Shown: one piece after another, positions 33,665 through 42,045 of the stretch | How positions within the stretch are numbered: the stretch's first letter is position 1 | How the letters are laid out: each line of letters begins with the position of its first letter | DNA from: Salinimicrobium flavum | GTDB taxonomy: Bacteria > Bacteroidota > Bacteroidia > Flavobacteriales > Flavobacteriaceae | Direction of reading: 5' to 3' | Assembly: GCF_042684505.1 (NCBI RefSeq) | Contig: NZ_JBHULT010000009.1 | Location: 124,001 to 188,000, forward strand | DNA: 64,000 nt | Notes under the pieces: model-generated | Seen by the model: the letters and a program-made list of their open reading frames with translations, nothing else | Databases searched by the model: none | What the model was told of the DNA's origin: nothing | Made by a program: the position numbers and the translations under genes

Positions 33665-34408
33665 ATGACAAAAAATAATGCTTTCAAAAATTATCTTTTT
33701 ATTCCACTTTTTGGAACTGTGATACTCCTGATGTCTTTAGGCTGTGGTGCGCAGGAAAAAGACAGGATTCTGGTGTTCACCAAAACCGACGGATTTGTAC
33801 ATGAATCCATTCCGGCAGGAAAGGTGGCATTGATGCAGGCGGGCAGGGAAGCCGGATTCGAAGTGGATACTACAAGTGACGCTTCAGAGTTTCGTGATAA
33901 CCTGAAAAAGTACGAGGTGGTAGTTTTCCTCAACACCACCGGGAATGTGCTGAATGAACGCCAACAGTCAGCTTTTGAAAAGTTCATTCAGGCAGGGGGC
34001 GGATTTGTCGGGATACATTCAGCTGCAGACACCGAATATGACTGGCCCTGGTACGGGAAACTCGTCGGGGGTTATTTTAAATCTCATCCCCATATTCAGG
34101 AAGCCGTGATCAATGTGGTGGACCGGGATCACATTAGCACCGCTCATCTTCCGAAGCAATGGGAGCGGGAAGACGAATGGTACAACTACAAAGAACTGAA
34201 CCCTGAAGTAAACTTCCTTGCCACCCTGAATGAAGAAAGTTATGAGGGCGGGGAAAACGGGGAACACCACCCTATTGCCTGGTTCCACCACTATGACGGC
34301 GGCAGGGCCTTTTACACCGGCGGGGGCCATACCTCAATTAGCTATGAAGAACCCGACTTTCTCAAACATGTGCTAAACGGGATCTTGTGGGCCGCAGGAA
34401 GAAAGTAA
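33665..34408 (+). CDS. ThuA-domain lipoprotein
   Basis: The 247-residue protein has a lipobox MSLGC and then the ThuA (PF06283) fold: ILVFTKTDGFVHESIPAGK, VVFLNTTGNVLN, GGGFVGIHSAADTEYDWPWY and GRAFYTGGGHT. ThuA proteins are class-I amidotransferase-like and are associated with sugar catabolism; in Bacteroidota they are often exported next to glycosidases or sugar oxidoreductases. Co-direction with the GH2 gene supports joint carbohydrate use. The true reaction is unclear. Confidence 0.93.
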   Translation: MTKNNAFKNYLFIPLFGTVILLMSLGCGAQEKDRILVFTKTDGFVHESIPAGKVALMQAGREAGFEVDTTSDASEFRDNLKKYEVVVFLNTTGNVLNERQQSAFEKFIQAGGGFVGIHSAADTEYDWPWYGKLVGGYFKSHPHIQEAVINVVDRDHISTAHLPKQWEREDEWYNYKELNPEVNFLATLNEESYEGGENGEHHPIAWFHHYDGGRAFYTGGGHTSISYEEPDFLKHVLNGILWAAGRK

Positions 34409-34610
34409 GATAGGTCAACATTTAGTTTCCTGAAAGCTGGCTTTACTATGATTAAGAAAGACGAACTTCCCGGTAAAATTTCCTTTCCCGATACTTCTAC
34501 CTTTAAAAAAGTTGTTCAGAAATCTGTATAACGTCCTGATATTTATCATGTTATAAACTGCGCCTATTTTCTAACTTAATGATAGTATTAACCATTTTAA
34601 ACATTAAAAA

Positions 34611-35177
34611 ATGAAAAAATTACTATTGCTAGGTATGCTTTTTTTCTTTTTAACCGGATGTGAAAAAGAAGAATTGACCCCGGACACGGAAGCTGGAATC
34701 AGCGAGCTGGATTTTCGAACCTCTGCGAATAAGGAAAAAATGGTTCCTTTAAAAGGGGAAATCATAGAGATTCCCGATCTTTTTTACGGATATCTGGACT
34801 GCGGAATTCCTGCAATTCAAGAACCAAAACATTACGATGATATAGGAGGCAATTTAACTCACCTTGGCAACGTGGCAGGAGGTTACGGAGATCTTGATAA
34901 TTGCCGGATTGAGGTAAGAGAAGGAGAAATGTATGTGGTAGCCGATGGTTCAGGTGAAATCATGTCGGCCAGCGGGGATGTCCTCAGGTATGATGGGGAA
35001 ATGTGGATCTCCTTTTCCGATCCTGCCCTTAACGGAAGTCTCTTTGCTATCACGGGAGGTACCGGCCGCTGGGAGAACGCCAGAGGTCATTTTGCAGGAT
35101 TTTTCGAATCCCTGGAGGACGGAACCCTGTTTTTCGGAATAGATGGATTCGTAACCCCTCCCGGAAAGAATAAGTAA
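34611..35177 (+). CDS. Hypothetical surface lipoprotein, AOC-barrel-like
   Basis: The 188-residue protein has lipobox FLTGC followed by EKEE, resembling the K-(D/E)2 lipoprotein export signal described in Flavobacteriaceae, so it may face outward. The mature part is beta-rich, with GGNLTHLGNVAGGYG and LFAITGGTGRWENARGHFAG, the latter resembling the dirigent/allene-oxide-cyclase barrel pattern. Function unknown. It is followed by a hemerythrin lipoprotein. Confidence 0.75.
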   Translation: MKKLLLLGMLFFFLTGCEKEELTPDTEAGISELDFRTSANKEKMVPLKGEIIEIPDLFYGYLDCGIPAIQEPKHYDDIGGNLTHLGNVAGGYGDLDNCRIEVREGEMYVVADGSGEIMSASGDVLRYDGEMWISFSDPALNGSLFAITGGTGRWENARGHFAGFFESLEDGTLFFGIDGFVTPPGKNK

Positions 35178-35257
35178 ACCTGTTGTTTAGCCCCCCATTT
35201 TGGCTTCGTAAATTTTGCGGTTCAAACCAGGCAATAACTTCTTATTTATTTACCAAC

Positions 35258-35797
35258 ATGAAATGCTTCCTCTATATACTCCTGATGCTCTTATTTCTGA
35301 ATGGCTGCGGAAATAAAGAGGATGCTGCTACCCCGTCTTTTTCCGGAATTTCGGAAGCCCCGGAATTCCTTTTGGAGGACCATCAGGCTTTTCTGAAACA
35401 ACTCGAACCTTTCACTTCCTATAAAGACAGCACAGGGTTAATAGCCAAAGAACTTTATGAAGTGATGGAATACCATTTTAAGGAGGAAGAAGACTATGTA
35501 TTGCCTCCCCTGGGGATTCTGCCCGCCCTGGCTAAAGATCGGGTGCCTCAAGAAAGTGATAAGATCATGCTGCAGATCGAAAAGTTCAGGAAAAATGAGA
35601 CGCTTATGCTGGCAGAACATCAAATGATTGGCCATTTTCTCATACAGCTGACGAGGGCTGCGGAAAGGGAAGGCCACGGGGAACTTTCGGGGTTTGAGGA
35701 GGCGCTTGAGAAGCATGCAGCCCTGGAGGAAGAGATCCTGTTTCCTGCGGTCTTATTGATCGGGGACCGGTTAAGACCTAAATTAGCTGAGGAATGA
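35258..35797 (+). CDS. Hemerythrin-domain lipoprotein
   Basis: The ATG giving MKCFLYILLMLLFLNGC (179 residues) is chosen because it creates a lipobox LNGC; the open frame upstream reads as leader DNA. Hemerythrin ligands are visible: LEDHQAFLKQL, EYHFKEEEDYVLPPL, AEHQMIGHFLIQL and EKHAALEEEILFPAV. Lipid-anchored hemerythrins outside the cytoplasm are uncommon; it could bind oxygen, NO or metal at the cell surface. It ends two bases before the stop of the convergent DUF6629 gene. Confidence 0.85.
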   Translation: MKCFLYILLMLLFLNGCGNKEDAATPSFSGISEAPEFLLEDHQAFLKQLEPFTSYKDSTGLIAKELYEVMEYHFKEEEDYVLPPLGILPALAKDRVPQESDKIMLQIEKFRKNETLMLAEHQMIGHFLIQLTRAAEREGHGELSGFEEALEKHAALEEEILFPAVLLIGDRLRPKLAEE

Positions 35798-35799
35798 GG

Positions 35800-36453
35800 T
35801 CAGTATCTCACCTCCCCAGGTTGAGAAGTGGCAGGAAGAAGAAACCAAACCGAGATGCTGATCACCGCGGCGAAAAAGCACCACACAGAGATCAGGCTGT
35901 CCCTGAAATAAATGAAGGATACCAGATAAGAGACCAGTACCAGTAATCCGAAGATCTCCATTCCTTTTGCTTTGGAAACAAAGGCGGGAACCACCGTGGC
36001 GAGTCCGTACAACAGGTTCCCGTAGCCATGCAGCGGCCTGGGATAATCCAAGAAGTATTTAATATGGTTTTCTGCGATCAAGGACTGTACCTCATAGGTC
36101 ATTAGACAATAAGCCATGTAGCCGGCCACCAGGAATCCGGCCCCGCTCAGGACCTTAAGAATACGGCGGCGGGTGGTGTTGTGCTCCAGCCACAAAAAAC
36201 AAAGCGGGATCCATACCGGCCACATCACTTCTGCAAAGAACAGGTAAAATCTGGTCAGAATTCCTTCATTCCCCGGGTAGGCTCTTTCCAGCGAGAGCCA
36301 TAAAAGACCTTCGGTGAACTGTTGTATAGCAAAGATCAAAGGGATCACCGCAAAGGGCAGCTGTCGCATCCCATTGGCTTTTAAAATACTTACAGCCCCA
36401 ATGATCAGCAATACCCCCGATGCCCCAAAACTGGCAGTTGCAGAAAAGCACAT
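35800..36453 (-). CDS. DUF6629 membrane protein
   Basis: The 217-residue protein opens MCFSATASFGASGVLLIIGA, the hallmark of DUF6629, and has about seven membrane segments. FAIQQFTEGLLWLSL and LHGYGNLLYGLATVVPAFVS are retained. Function unknown. It is convergent with the hemerythrin lipoprotein gene, their stops being two bases apart. Confidence 0.92.
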   Translation of the reverse strand: MCFSATASFGASGVLLIIGAVSILKANGMRQLPFAVIPLIFAIQQFTEGLLWLSLERAYPGNEGILTRFYLFFAEVMWPVWIPLCFLWLEHNTTRRRILKVLSGAGFLVAGYMAYCLMTYEVQSLIAENHIKYFLDYPRPLHGYGNLLYGLATVVPAFVSKAKGMEIFGLLVLVSYLVSFIYFRDSLISVWCFFAAVISISVWFLLPATSQPGEVRY

Positions 36454-36675
36454 ATTCTGTTTAGATTAATGGACTTTATAAACCGGCCTTTAAAACAAAG
36501 GAGAGGTGCCACCTTTAAAAGGTACATCTTTTAGGGATACAAAAGGTAATATTATAGGCGGGGAAATAACGGGAAAGACCCCACTCCTGCCGCAGGTTTT
36601 TCCTGTCTAAATACACTTGTGTCAATGCAAAGATTACATTATCTTAAGCCTTGAAATTTTAAATCTATAAACGTC

Positions 36676-38667
36676 ATGAAAAGATCCATAACGATCCTTT
36701 TATTTTTAATTGCCCACACCTTTTTCGCACAGGAAAATGTGCTGACTCCACAGGATGTGGCAAAAATTGAAGTAATTACCAATGCAGTCATTTCTCCTAA
36801 CGGGGACAAAGTAGCTTACCAGCTACTCGTTCCTGCCGACCCGACTATAGAGAATGTACCGTCTAAATCCCACCTGTATGTCTATGACCGGACTGGTAAG
36901 ACCTCTACCCCTTTTGTGACCGGGTACAGTGTCTCCAATATCAAATTCAGGCCGGGGCACAACAGCATCACCTTTACGGCCAAAAAAGAAAATGATAAAG
37001 CAACAGCCCTGTACGAAATTCCACTGAGCGGCGGGGAAGCTCAAAAACTCTATGAGTTTGATGCTTCCATTTCCTCTTTTGACTGGCACTCCAATGGTAA
37101 CAGGCTGGCATTTGTTTCCAATGAGAAGAAAGAAAAGAATGGCCATGCCCTTCCCTATCAGCCGGAGATCTATGAATCTGACCTTCAGAATTCCTCTGCA
37201 TTCGTCATGGACCTAAATTCTGCTACTCCCAAAAAGCTGGAAGTGGAAGGACATGTTACCGCCGTGCAGTGGAGCCCTGAAGGTTCAAAACTGGCGGTAA
37301 GCGCTGCACCTTCTTCCCTGGTAGACGATTTCTATACCGGCCAGAAAATCTACATCGTAGATGCGAATACAACCGGGGTCACAGCTCAAATTGAGCATAA
37401 GGCCAAAATGGGACAGTTTGAATGGGGCCCAGACGGAAAGAAGATCGCTTTTATAGCGGGGGAAGACCAGCATGACCCCATTGACGGTCGTATTTTTATT
37501 GCCGATGCTACGGGTGGAAAACCACAGATCCTTCAGCAACAATTCGAAGGGCAGTTCCATGCGCTCTCATGGAAAGACAACAAGACCCTTAATTTCCTGG
37601 CCAGCGAAGGAGTTTACAGCAGCCTGGGGACTCTGGATACGAATGGGAACCTAAAGAAAACTTTCGAAGACAAGAACCTCAATATAACCGGATTTTCGGC
37701 AGCCGATAATAACAGCATCGCTTTTGTGGCAAATTCGGCCCAGCATCCGGGGGAACTTTTCCTGCTCAATGCAAAAGCTTCCGCAGCAGAACGTATCACC
37801 AACTCTAATGAGTGGCTAAAGGACAAGAAATTGGGGAATCAGGAGGTGATCACCTATAAGGCTTCAGACGGAATGGAGATACAAGGGATCCTCATCCATC
37901 CGTTGGAAAGTACAGGGAAGATCCCTTTGATCACCGTGGTTCACGGCGGTCCTGAGGCACATTATGACAATGGCTGGCTTACGGCTTACAGCATGCCCGG
38001 ACATGTAGGGGCAGCACAAGGCTATGCCGTTTTCTACCCCAACTACAGGGGAAGTACCGGCCGCGGAATTGAATTCGCGAAATCCAGCCAGGGCGACCCT
38101 GCCGGAAAGGAATTCGATGACATTATTGACGGGATAGATTTCCTTATCGAGAATCACAACATAGACCGCGACAAGGTAGGAGTAACCGGAGGTTCTTACG
38201 GGGGCTATGCCACTGCCTGGATGTCCACCCGCCACACCGATCGTTTTGCTGCCGGGGTAATGTCGGTAGGTATCAGCAACAATATCTCTAAATGGGGAAC
38301 CAGTGATATTCCTGAAGAAATGTTTTTGGTTCACTCCCGTAAAAGGATCTGGGACGACTACCAGTTCTACCTTGAGCGCAGCCCTATTTTCTATGCCGAC
38401 CAGGCCAAAACCCCGCTCCTTATCCTCCATGGAAAAGAAGACACACGGGTAGATCCGGGGCAGTCATATGAGCTGTACCGACACATCAAAACCAGAACTG
38501 ATACTCCGGTAAGATTGGTCTTATATCCCGAAGAAGGCCATGGCAACAGGAAATCTACAGCCAGGTATGACTTCAACCTGCGTATGATGCGTTGGTTTGA
38601 TACCTATCTCAAGAACCAGACTGCAGAAGTTCCCGGGATCAATTTGGAGTTGCAGTTGCAGGATTAA
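36676..38667 (+). CDS. S9-family prolyl oligopeptidase-like serine peptidase, exported
   Basis: The 663-residue enzyme has a signal peptide (about 1-18, cleaved near FFAQE). Residues about 25-380 form the WD40-like/TolB-type propeller (ISPNGDKVAYQL, FDWHSNGNRLAFVSNEK, VQWSPEGSKLAVSA). The alpha/beta-hydrolase domain carries S507 in GGSYGGYATAW, D589 in HGKEDTRVD and H622 in EEGHGN. It is an acylaminoacyl- or dipeptidyl-peptidase-like enzyme that degrades peptides in the periplasm. Monocistronic with a strong terminator. Confidence 0.95.
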   Translation: MKRSITILLFLIAHTFFAQENVLTPQDVAKIEVITNAVISPNGDKVAYQLLVPADPTIENVPSKSHLYVYDRTGKTSTPFVTGYSVSNIKFRPGHNSITFTAKKENDKATALYEIPLSGGEAQKLYEFDASISSFDWHSNGNRLAFVSNEKKEKNGHALPYQPEIYESDLQNSSAFVMDLNSATPKKLEVEGHVTAVQWSPEGSKLAVSAAPSSLVDDFYTGQKIYIVDANTTGVTAQIEHKAKMGQFEWGPDGKKIAFIAGEDQHDPIDGRIFIADATGGKPQILQQQFEGQFHALSWKDNKTLNFLASEGVYSSLGTLDTNGNLKKTFEDKNLNITGFSAADNNSIAFVANSAQHPGELFLLNAKASAAERITNSNEWLKDKKLGNQEVITYKASDGMEIQGILIHPLESTGKIPLITVVHGGPEAHYDNGWLTAYSMPGHVGAAQGYAVFYPNYRGSTGRGIEFAKSSQGDPAGKEFDDIIDGIDFLIENHNIDRDKVGVTGGSYGGYATAWMSTRHTDRFAAGVMSVGISNNISKWGTSDIPEEMFLVHSRKRIWDDYQFYLERSPIFYADQAKTPLLILHGKEDTRVDPGQSYELYRHIKTRTDTPVRLVLYPEEGHGNRKSTARYDFNLRMMRWFDTYLKNQTAEVPGINLELQLQD

Positions 38668-38716
38668 AAAAAGAATCCAGAGTCTGGAGACCAGAGACTG
38701 GAATTTTTCTAGACAG

Positions 38717-38758
38717 AACCGGAATTTATTTCTCACGAAATAAGTTCCGGTTTTTTTT
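38717..38758 (+). terminator. Terminator of the S9 peptidase gene
   Basis: AACCGGAATTTATTTC, loop TCAC, GAAATAAGTTCCGGTT form a 16-bp stem with one G-U pair, followed by a further run of six Ts. Confidence 0.9.
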
Positions 38759-38783
38759 ATTCAGGGTTTAAAGTTCGAGATTC

Positions 38784-38825
38784 AAAATTCAGGACTTAAA
38801 ATTCAGGATTTAAAATTCAAGATCA
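38784..38825. repeat. 14-base tandem repeat x3
   Basis: AAAATTCAGGACTT, AAAATTCAGGATTT and AAAATTCAAGATCA begin at 38784, 38798 and 38812. Confidence 0.8.
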
Positions 38826-39053
38826 TCTCCCTATTCTGATCATTATTTACTGATAATTGATCATTGAAATATATCCCCCACTCCCTTCGTCCCTTAGTTA
38901 CCAAGTCCTCTAAGTCCTTCTCAGTTGTGAGTTGTCAAATTGGTCGGTTGTCCGAAGCTAATTAGTATTCTTTTCTAGCCATTACAAAAGGCTGGAGATG
39001 GCCTATCGAAAATTGATCCTCAAATTTGAGGTGAGGTGGCGAAAAAATTTTCT

Positions 39054-39214
39054 GCTGCCTGCCTGCCGGTAGGCAGGTTTGAGCGAAATGAAGAATGCTT
39101 GGTTAGAAGAATTTCTCCAGCGAGTTCTGAAAATTTAGACACCGAGCGAAAAATTTAGATCCATTTTCGTAAGCCGAGCTTTTTTTGGTTCTTTTTTGGG
39201 CGATGCAAAAAAGA
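39054..39214. repeat. Composite palindromic element
   Basis: Contains CCTGCCTGCCGGTAGGCAGG (near-perfect palindrome, about 39058-39077) and, farther on, GTTCTTTTTTG with CAAAAAAGAAC (39188-39214) forming a hairpin. The same two components reappear at 56.0-56.2 kb. Confidence 0.65.
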
Positions 39215-39367
39215 ACAAATCAAAAATCCTAACCGGCTAATAAGATGCAGGTAAGTAGTTTTCGAGATCGTCACAAAAATATATTTTCATATAAAATATC
39301 CTTCATCAGATTCACTTCTTTTTTAAAAAATAAAACACGAATACGGAAAGCATTAGCTTATATAATT

Positions 39368-39424
39368 TTATTGTTTAAATAAAAAGTTAATTATTTAAAC
39401 AATAAAGATAAGTTGTTTATCTTT
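39368..39424. promoter_or_regulatory. Two inverted repeats upstream of fasciclin gene
   Basis: TTATTGTTTAAATAA (39368-39382) and TTATTTAAACAATAA (39391-39405) are perfect complements with an 8-base spacer. AAAGATAA (39404-39411) and TTATCTTT (39417-39424) form a second. They lie 31-87 bases before the ATG. They may be operator or mRNA-leader structures. Confidence 0.55.
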
Positions 39425-39454
39425 AACTCATTATAAACCACAAAAATCTTTATT

Positions 39455-40096
39455 ATGAAAAATTACACCACCATTAGTTTGAACAAAAGCAGATTATTCC
39501 TTCACCTCTTCTTTATGATCGCGCTTTCATTTTTCCTCGTGTCATGTGAAAAGGAGGAAATGGAGATGACAGATGAAACAGCAGCCGAAGCGGTGTTCAC
39601 CGGAAATGCTGATTACAATGCAGCCCTTAAGAAAGGTGCTCCGGCGCCGGGTGAGGATCCTATCGCGGCCATTGCCATTGCCGGTGGATTTGACGAGCTG
39701 GTAGGGGCACTATCCTATGTGGATGCCGAACTTCAAGCGGGACTGGTAGACCTGTTCCTTAACGGCAAAGATCAATACACTGTTTTTGCCCCTACAGACG
39801 AGGCTTTTGAGAGACTTTACATCGCCCTTGGGATAGATGACATCACCGATCTTCCTGCTCCCCTGGTGCTTGATGTTTTGCTATACCACGTGACCGAAGG
39901 CCGCAGGGCTGCCAATAGTGTTGTCCCTCCAAAGAACTACCGTACCATCGAAACTTTACTTGGAGAAAGTTTTAAAGTGGATTCTATGGGCAGGATCATG
40001 GCTATAGGTAACTCTGCCAGTATAGAAACCCCTAACATTTCTGCTTCCAACGGGATCATTCATGTGATCGACGAGGTACTCCTTCCCATGGAATAA
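39455..40096 (+). CDS. Fasciclin-domain surface lipoprotein
   Basis: The 213-residue protein has a lipobox FLVSC followed by EKEEMEMTDE, like the flavobacterial surface-export signal. The fasciclin (FAS1) domain (about 70-212) is shown by DQYTVFAPTDEAFERLY, VLLYHVTEGRRAANSV and NGIIHVIDEVLLP. FAS1 domains mediate adhesion. A single FAS1 unit occupies nearly the whole mature protein. It has its own terminator and an upstream inverted-repeat region. Confidence 0.93.
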   Translation: MKNYTTISLNKSRLFLHLFFMIALSFFLVSCEKEEMEMTDETAAEAVFTGNADYNAALKKGAPAPGEDPIAAIAIAGGFDELVGALSYVDAELQAGLVDLFLNGKDQYTVFAPTDEAFERLYIALGIDDITDLPAPLVLDVLLYHVTEGRRAANSVVPPKNYRTIETLLGESFKVDSMGRIMAIGNSASIETPNISASNGIIHVIDEVLLPME

Positions 40097-40111
40097 CTAA
40101 ATATTTCCTAA

Positions 40112-40148
40112 ACTAAAACAGCTGCCTTTAAAGCAGCTGTTTTAGTTC
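40112..40148 (+). terminator. Terminator of the fasciclin gene
   Basis: A perfect 14-bp stem (ACTAAAACAGCTGC, loop CTTTAAA, GCAGCTGTTTTAGT) with T-rich 3' side. It may also serve the small minus-strand frame ending at 40149. Confidence 0.85.
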
Positions 40149-40292
40149 TTACTCTTTTTTACTTTTCAGGTTGCGGGGACTTTTGCCATTGGTGGTGTTT
40201 AGATATTCGAAAATTTCCTGCTGCTGCTGTTCCAGCATGAGGTTACCCTCGTTGTGCACGCTTATCGCAACTTTTTCTGCAAAAATACCCAT
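40149..40292 (-). CDS. Possible small protein, 47 aa
   Basis: The frame reads MGIFAEKVAISVHNEGNLML then a QQQQ run and a basic tail ending LKSKKE. It is soluble and helical, with natural composition. It lies between the fasciclin terminator and the serine hydrolase promoter. No family recognised. Confidence 0.4.
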   Translation of the reverse strand: MGIFAEKVAISVHNEGNLMLEQQQQEIFEYLNTTNGKSPRNLKSKKE

Positions 40293-40400
40293 AAAGATAT
40301 CCGGGATTCAACTTTGAATGACACCCCCTTCTGCCGCAAGTGCAATCTGTTGTAGGAGAATTCTTAAGAAACACTATCTTTAAGGGTAAATATTTACCTG

Positions 40401-41969
40401 ATGAAAACCACATTTCTTACCAAAATTCTCCTGATAAGCATATTGTTCTTCACCATTTCGGGAACCGCGCAAGGCCTTAGTGCAACCCAAATAGACAGTC
40501 TTGTTCAAAAAACCATGAGTACTTTTAAAGTGCCCGGCATCGCTGTTGCCGTCCTCAAAGACGGGGAAGTGGTTCATATGGAAGGCTACGGCACCCGCTC
40601 CCTTAGAGACGGTGGGAAAGTAGACGAAAATACTCTTTTTGGGGTAGCCTCAAATACCAAGGCGATGACCAGTGCCGCCCTCGCCATGCTCATCGATGAA
40701 GACAAACTGGAATGGGATACGAAGGTCACCGAAATTATCCCTGAGTTCAAATTATATGATCCATACGTCACCAGCGAATTCACCGTAAGAGATCTTCTTA
40801 CCCATCGCAGCGGACTCGGACTTGGAGCCGGGGATCTTATGGTTTGGCCGTCCCAAAACACTACCTCAAAAGATCAACTCATTTATAACCTGCGTTACCT
40901 CAAGCCGGTATCCTCCTTTCGCTCGCAATACGACTATGACAATCTGTTATATATCGTGGCTGGAGTAGTAGTGGAAAGGATTTCGGGGAAGGATTACGAA
41001 ACCTTTATCAAAGAAAACATTTTTCAGCCGCTGGGAATGGATCGTTCAGCGGTGAATTATAACCTCCTCGAAGATAAATCCAATGTTATTGACGGACATG
41101 CACCAACTGACGGAAAACTGGTCCCGGTAGGCCTTAGCTTTACCGCAGCAGCAAATCCGGCCGCAGGGGTTTATTCTTCTGTGAATGATATGAGCAAATG
41201 GGTGCAGGCGCAACTCAACAAAGGTAAATACGGCGAAAACCTGGAGAAGGAACTCTTCAGCGAGAAGCAGCACCGCGAGATGTGGAAACCCCATACCCTC
41301 ACAGGCACGGGAAAAGGGGATTATAATACCCATTTTAAGGCCTACGGGCTGGGATGGTTTTTAAGTGATGTGAACGGATACCTGGAAGTGACCCATACCG
41401 GCGGACTCCTGGGAATCGTGAGCCAGGTAACAATGATCCCCGAACTTGACCTGGGTATTATCGTATTAACTAATCAGCAATCTGGAGCAGCTTTCAGATC
41501 TATCACCAACTCCATCAAGGATGCTTACTTTGGGATTGAAGGGAAAGACCGCATCACCCAGTACAACGAAAGCAGGTTGAAGTATGAAAAAAGAGCCGAT
41601 TCTGTAGTAGCTGAAGTCTGGAGAAAAGTTGAAGAAGTCCAGAAAAAAGGTAAAACCGGTGCAGAGGCTTTGTCTGATTACACAGGCACCTACAACGACC
41701 CCTGGTTCGGAAAGGTGAACATTAAACTGCAAAACGGAAAACTGCGTTTTGAAGCCAAAAATGCCCCTGATATGCATGGGGAAATGAGCTATTACAAAGG
41801 GAATTCTTTTGTGGTAAGGTGGGATGATCGCAGTCTTAACGGGGATGCTTTTGCGGTTTTTTCACTTGACCGGGAAGGGAAAGCTAAAGGCTTCACCATG
41901 GAACCTGTCTCCCCCATGACCGACTTTAGTTTTGATTTCCAGGATCTGGAATTTTCTAAAGTAAAATGA
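40401..41969 (+). CDS. Exported serine hydrolase, class C beta-lactamase-like, with DUF3471 tail
   Basis: The 522-residue enzyme has a signal peptide ending SGTAQG. The beta-lactamase fold (PF00144) carries S84 and K87 in GVASNTKAM, Y179-D-N181 and H332-TGG. The C-terminal about 110 residues (SDYTGTYNDPWFGKVNIKL) form the DUF3471-type beta domain common in peptidase or esterase members. It is probably a D-amino-acid peptidase or esterase, not a resistance beta-lactamase. Monocistronic with terminator. Confidence 0.94.
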   Translation: MKTTFLTKILLISILFFTISGTAQGLSATQIDSLVQKTMSTFKVPGIAVAVLKDGEVVHMEGYGTRSLRDGGKVDENTLFGVASNTKAMTSAALAMLIDEDKLEWDTKVTEIIPEFKLYDPYVTSEFTVRDLLTHRSGLGLGAGDLMVWPSQNTTSKDQLIYNLRYLKPVSSFRSQYDYDNLLYIVAGVVVERISGKDYETFIKENIFQPLGMDRSAVNYNLLEDKSNVIDGHAPTDGKLVPVGLSFTAAANPAAGVYSSVNDMSKWVQAQLNKGKYGENLEKELFSEKQHREMWKPHTLTGTGKGDYNTHFKAYGLGWFLSDVNGYLEVTHTGGLLGIVSQVTMIPELDLGIIVLTNQQSGAAFRSITNSIKDAYFGIEGKDRITQYNESRLKYEKRADSVVAEVWRKVEEVQKKGKTGAEALSDYTGTYNDPWFGKVNIKLQNGKLRFEAKNAPDMHGEMSYYKGNSFVVRWDDRSLNGDAFAVFSLDREGKAKGFTMEPVSPMTDFSFDFQDLEFSKVK

Positions 41970-41982
41970 TCTAATATCTGCA

Positions 41983-42032
41983 GAAATAAAAACAGCCACA
42001 AGGGCGACTGCTCTTGTGGCTGTTTTTATTTC
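41983..42032. terminator. Bidirectional terminator, 20-bp perfect stem
   Basis: Left arm 41983-42002 and right arm 42013-42032 are perfect complements with a 10-base loop. It lies between the convergent serine hydrolase and BNR-repeat genes. Confidence 0.9.
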
Positions 42033-42045
42033 TTGTTAATTTGAG

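Larger units (their letters stand above)
38759..39454. other. Gene-free stretch with stacked repeats
   Basis: The region holds a 14-base tandem repeat (38784-38825), GTGAGTTGTC/CGGTTGTC words (38925-38952), a composite element at about 38990-39235 including a CCTGCC...GGCAGG palindrome and a GTTCTTTTTTG hairpin, and paired inverted repeats at 39368-39424. No gene is visible. Confidence 0.65.

Noticed and set aside
31727..34408. Polysaccharide utilisation locus
   Set aside because: GH2 and ThuA are present but no SusC/SusD pair, regulator or further glycosidases are nearby.
40401..41969. Beta-lactamase resistance gene
   Set aside because: The SxxK/YxN/HTG motifs are shared with peptidases and esterases, and the DUF3471 tail favours those.
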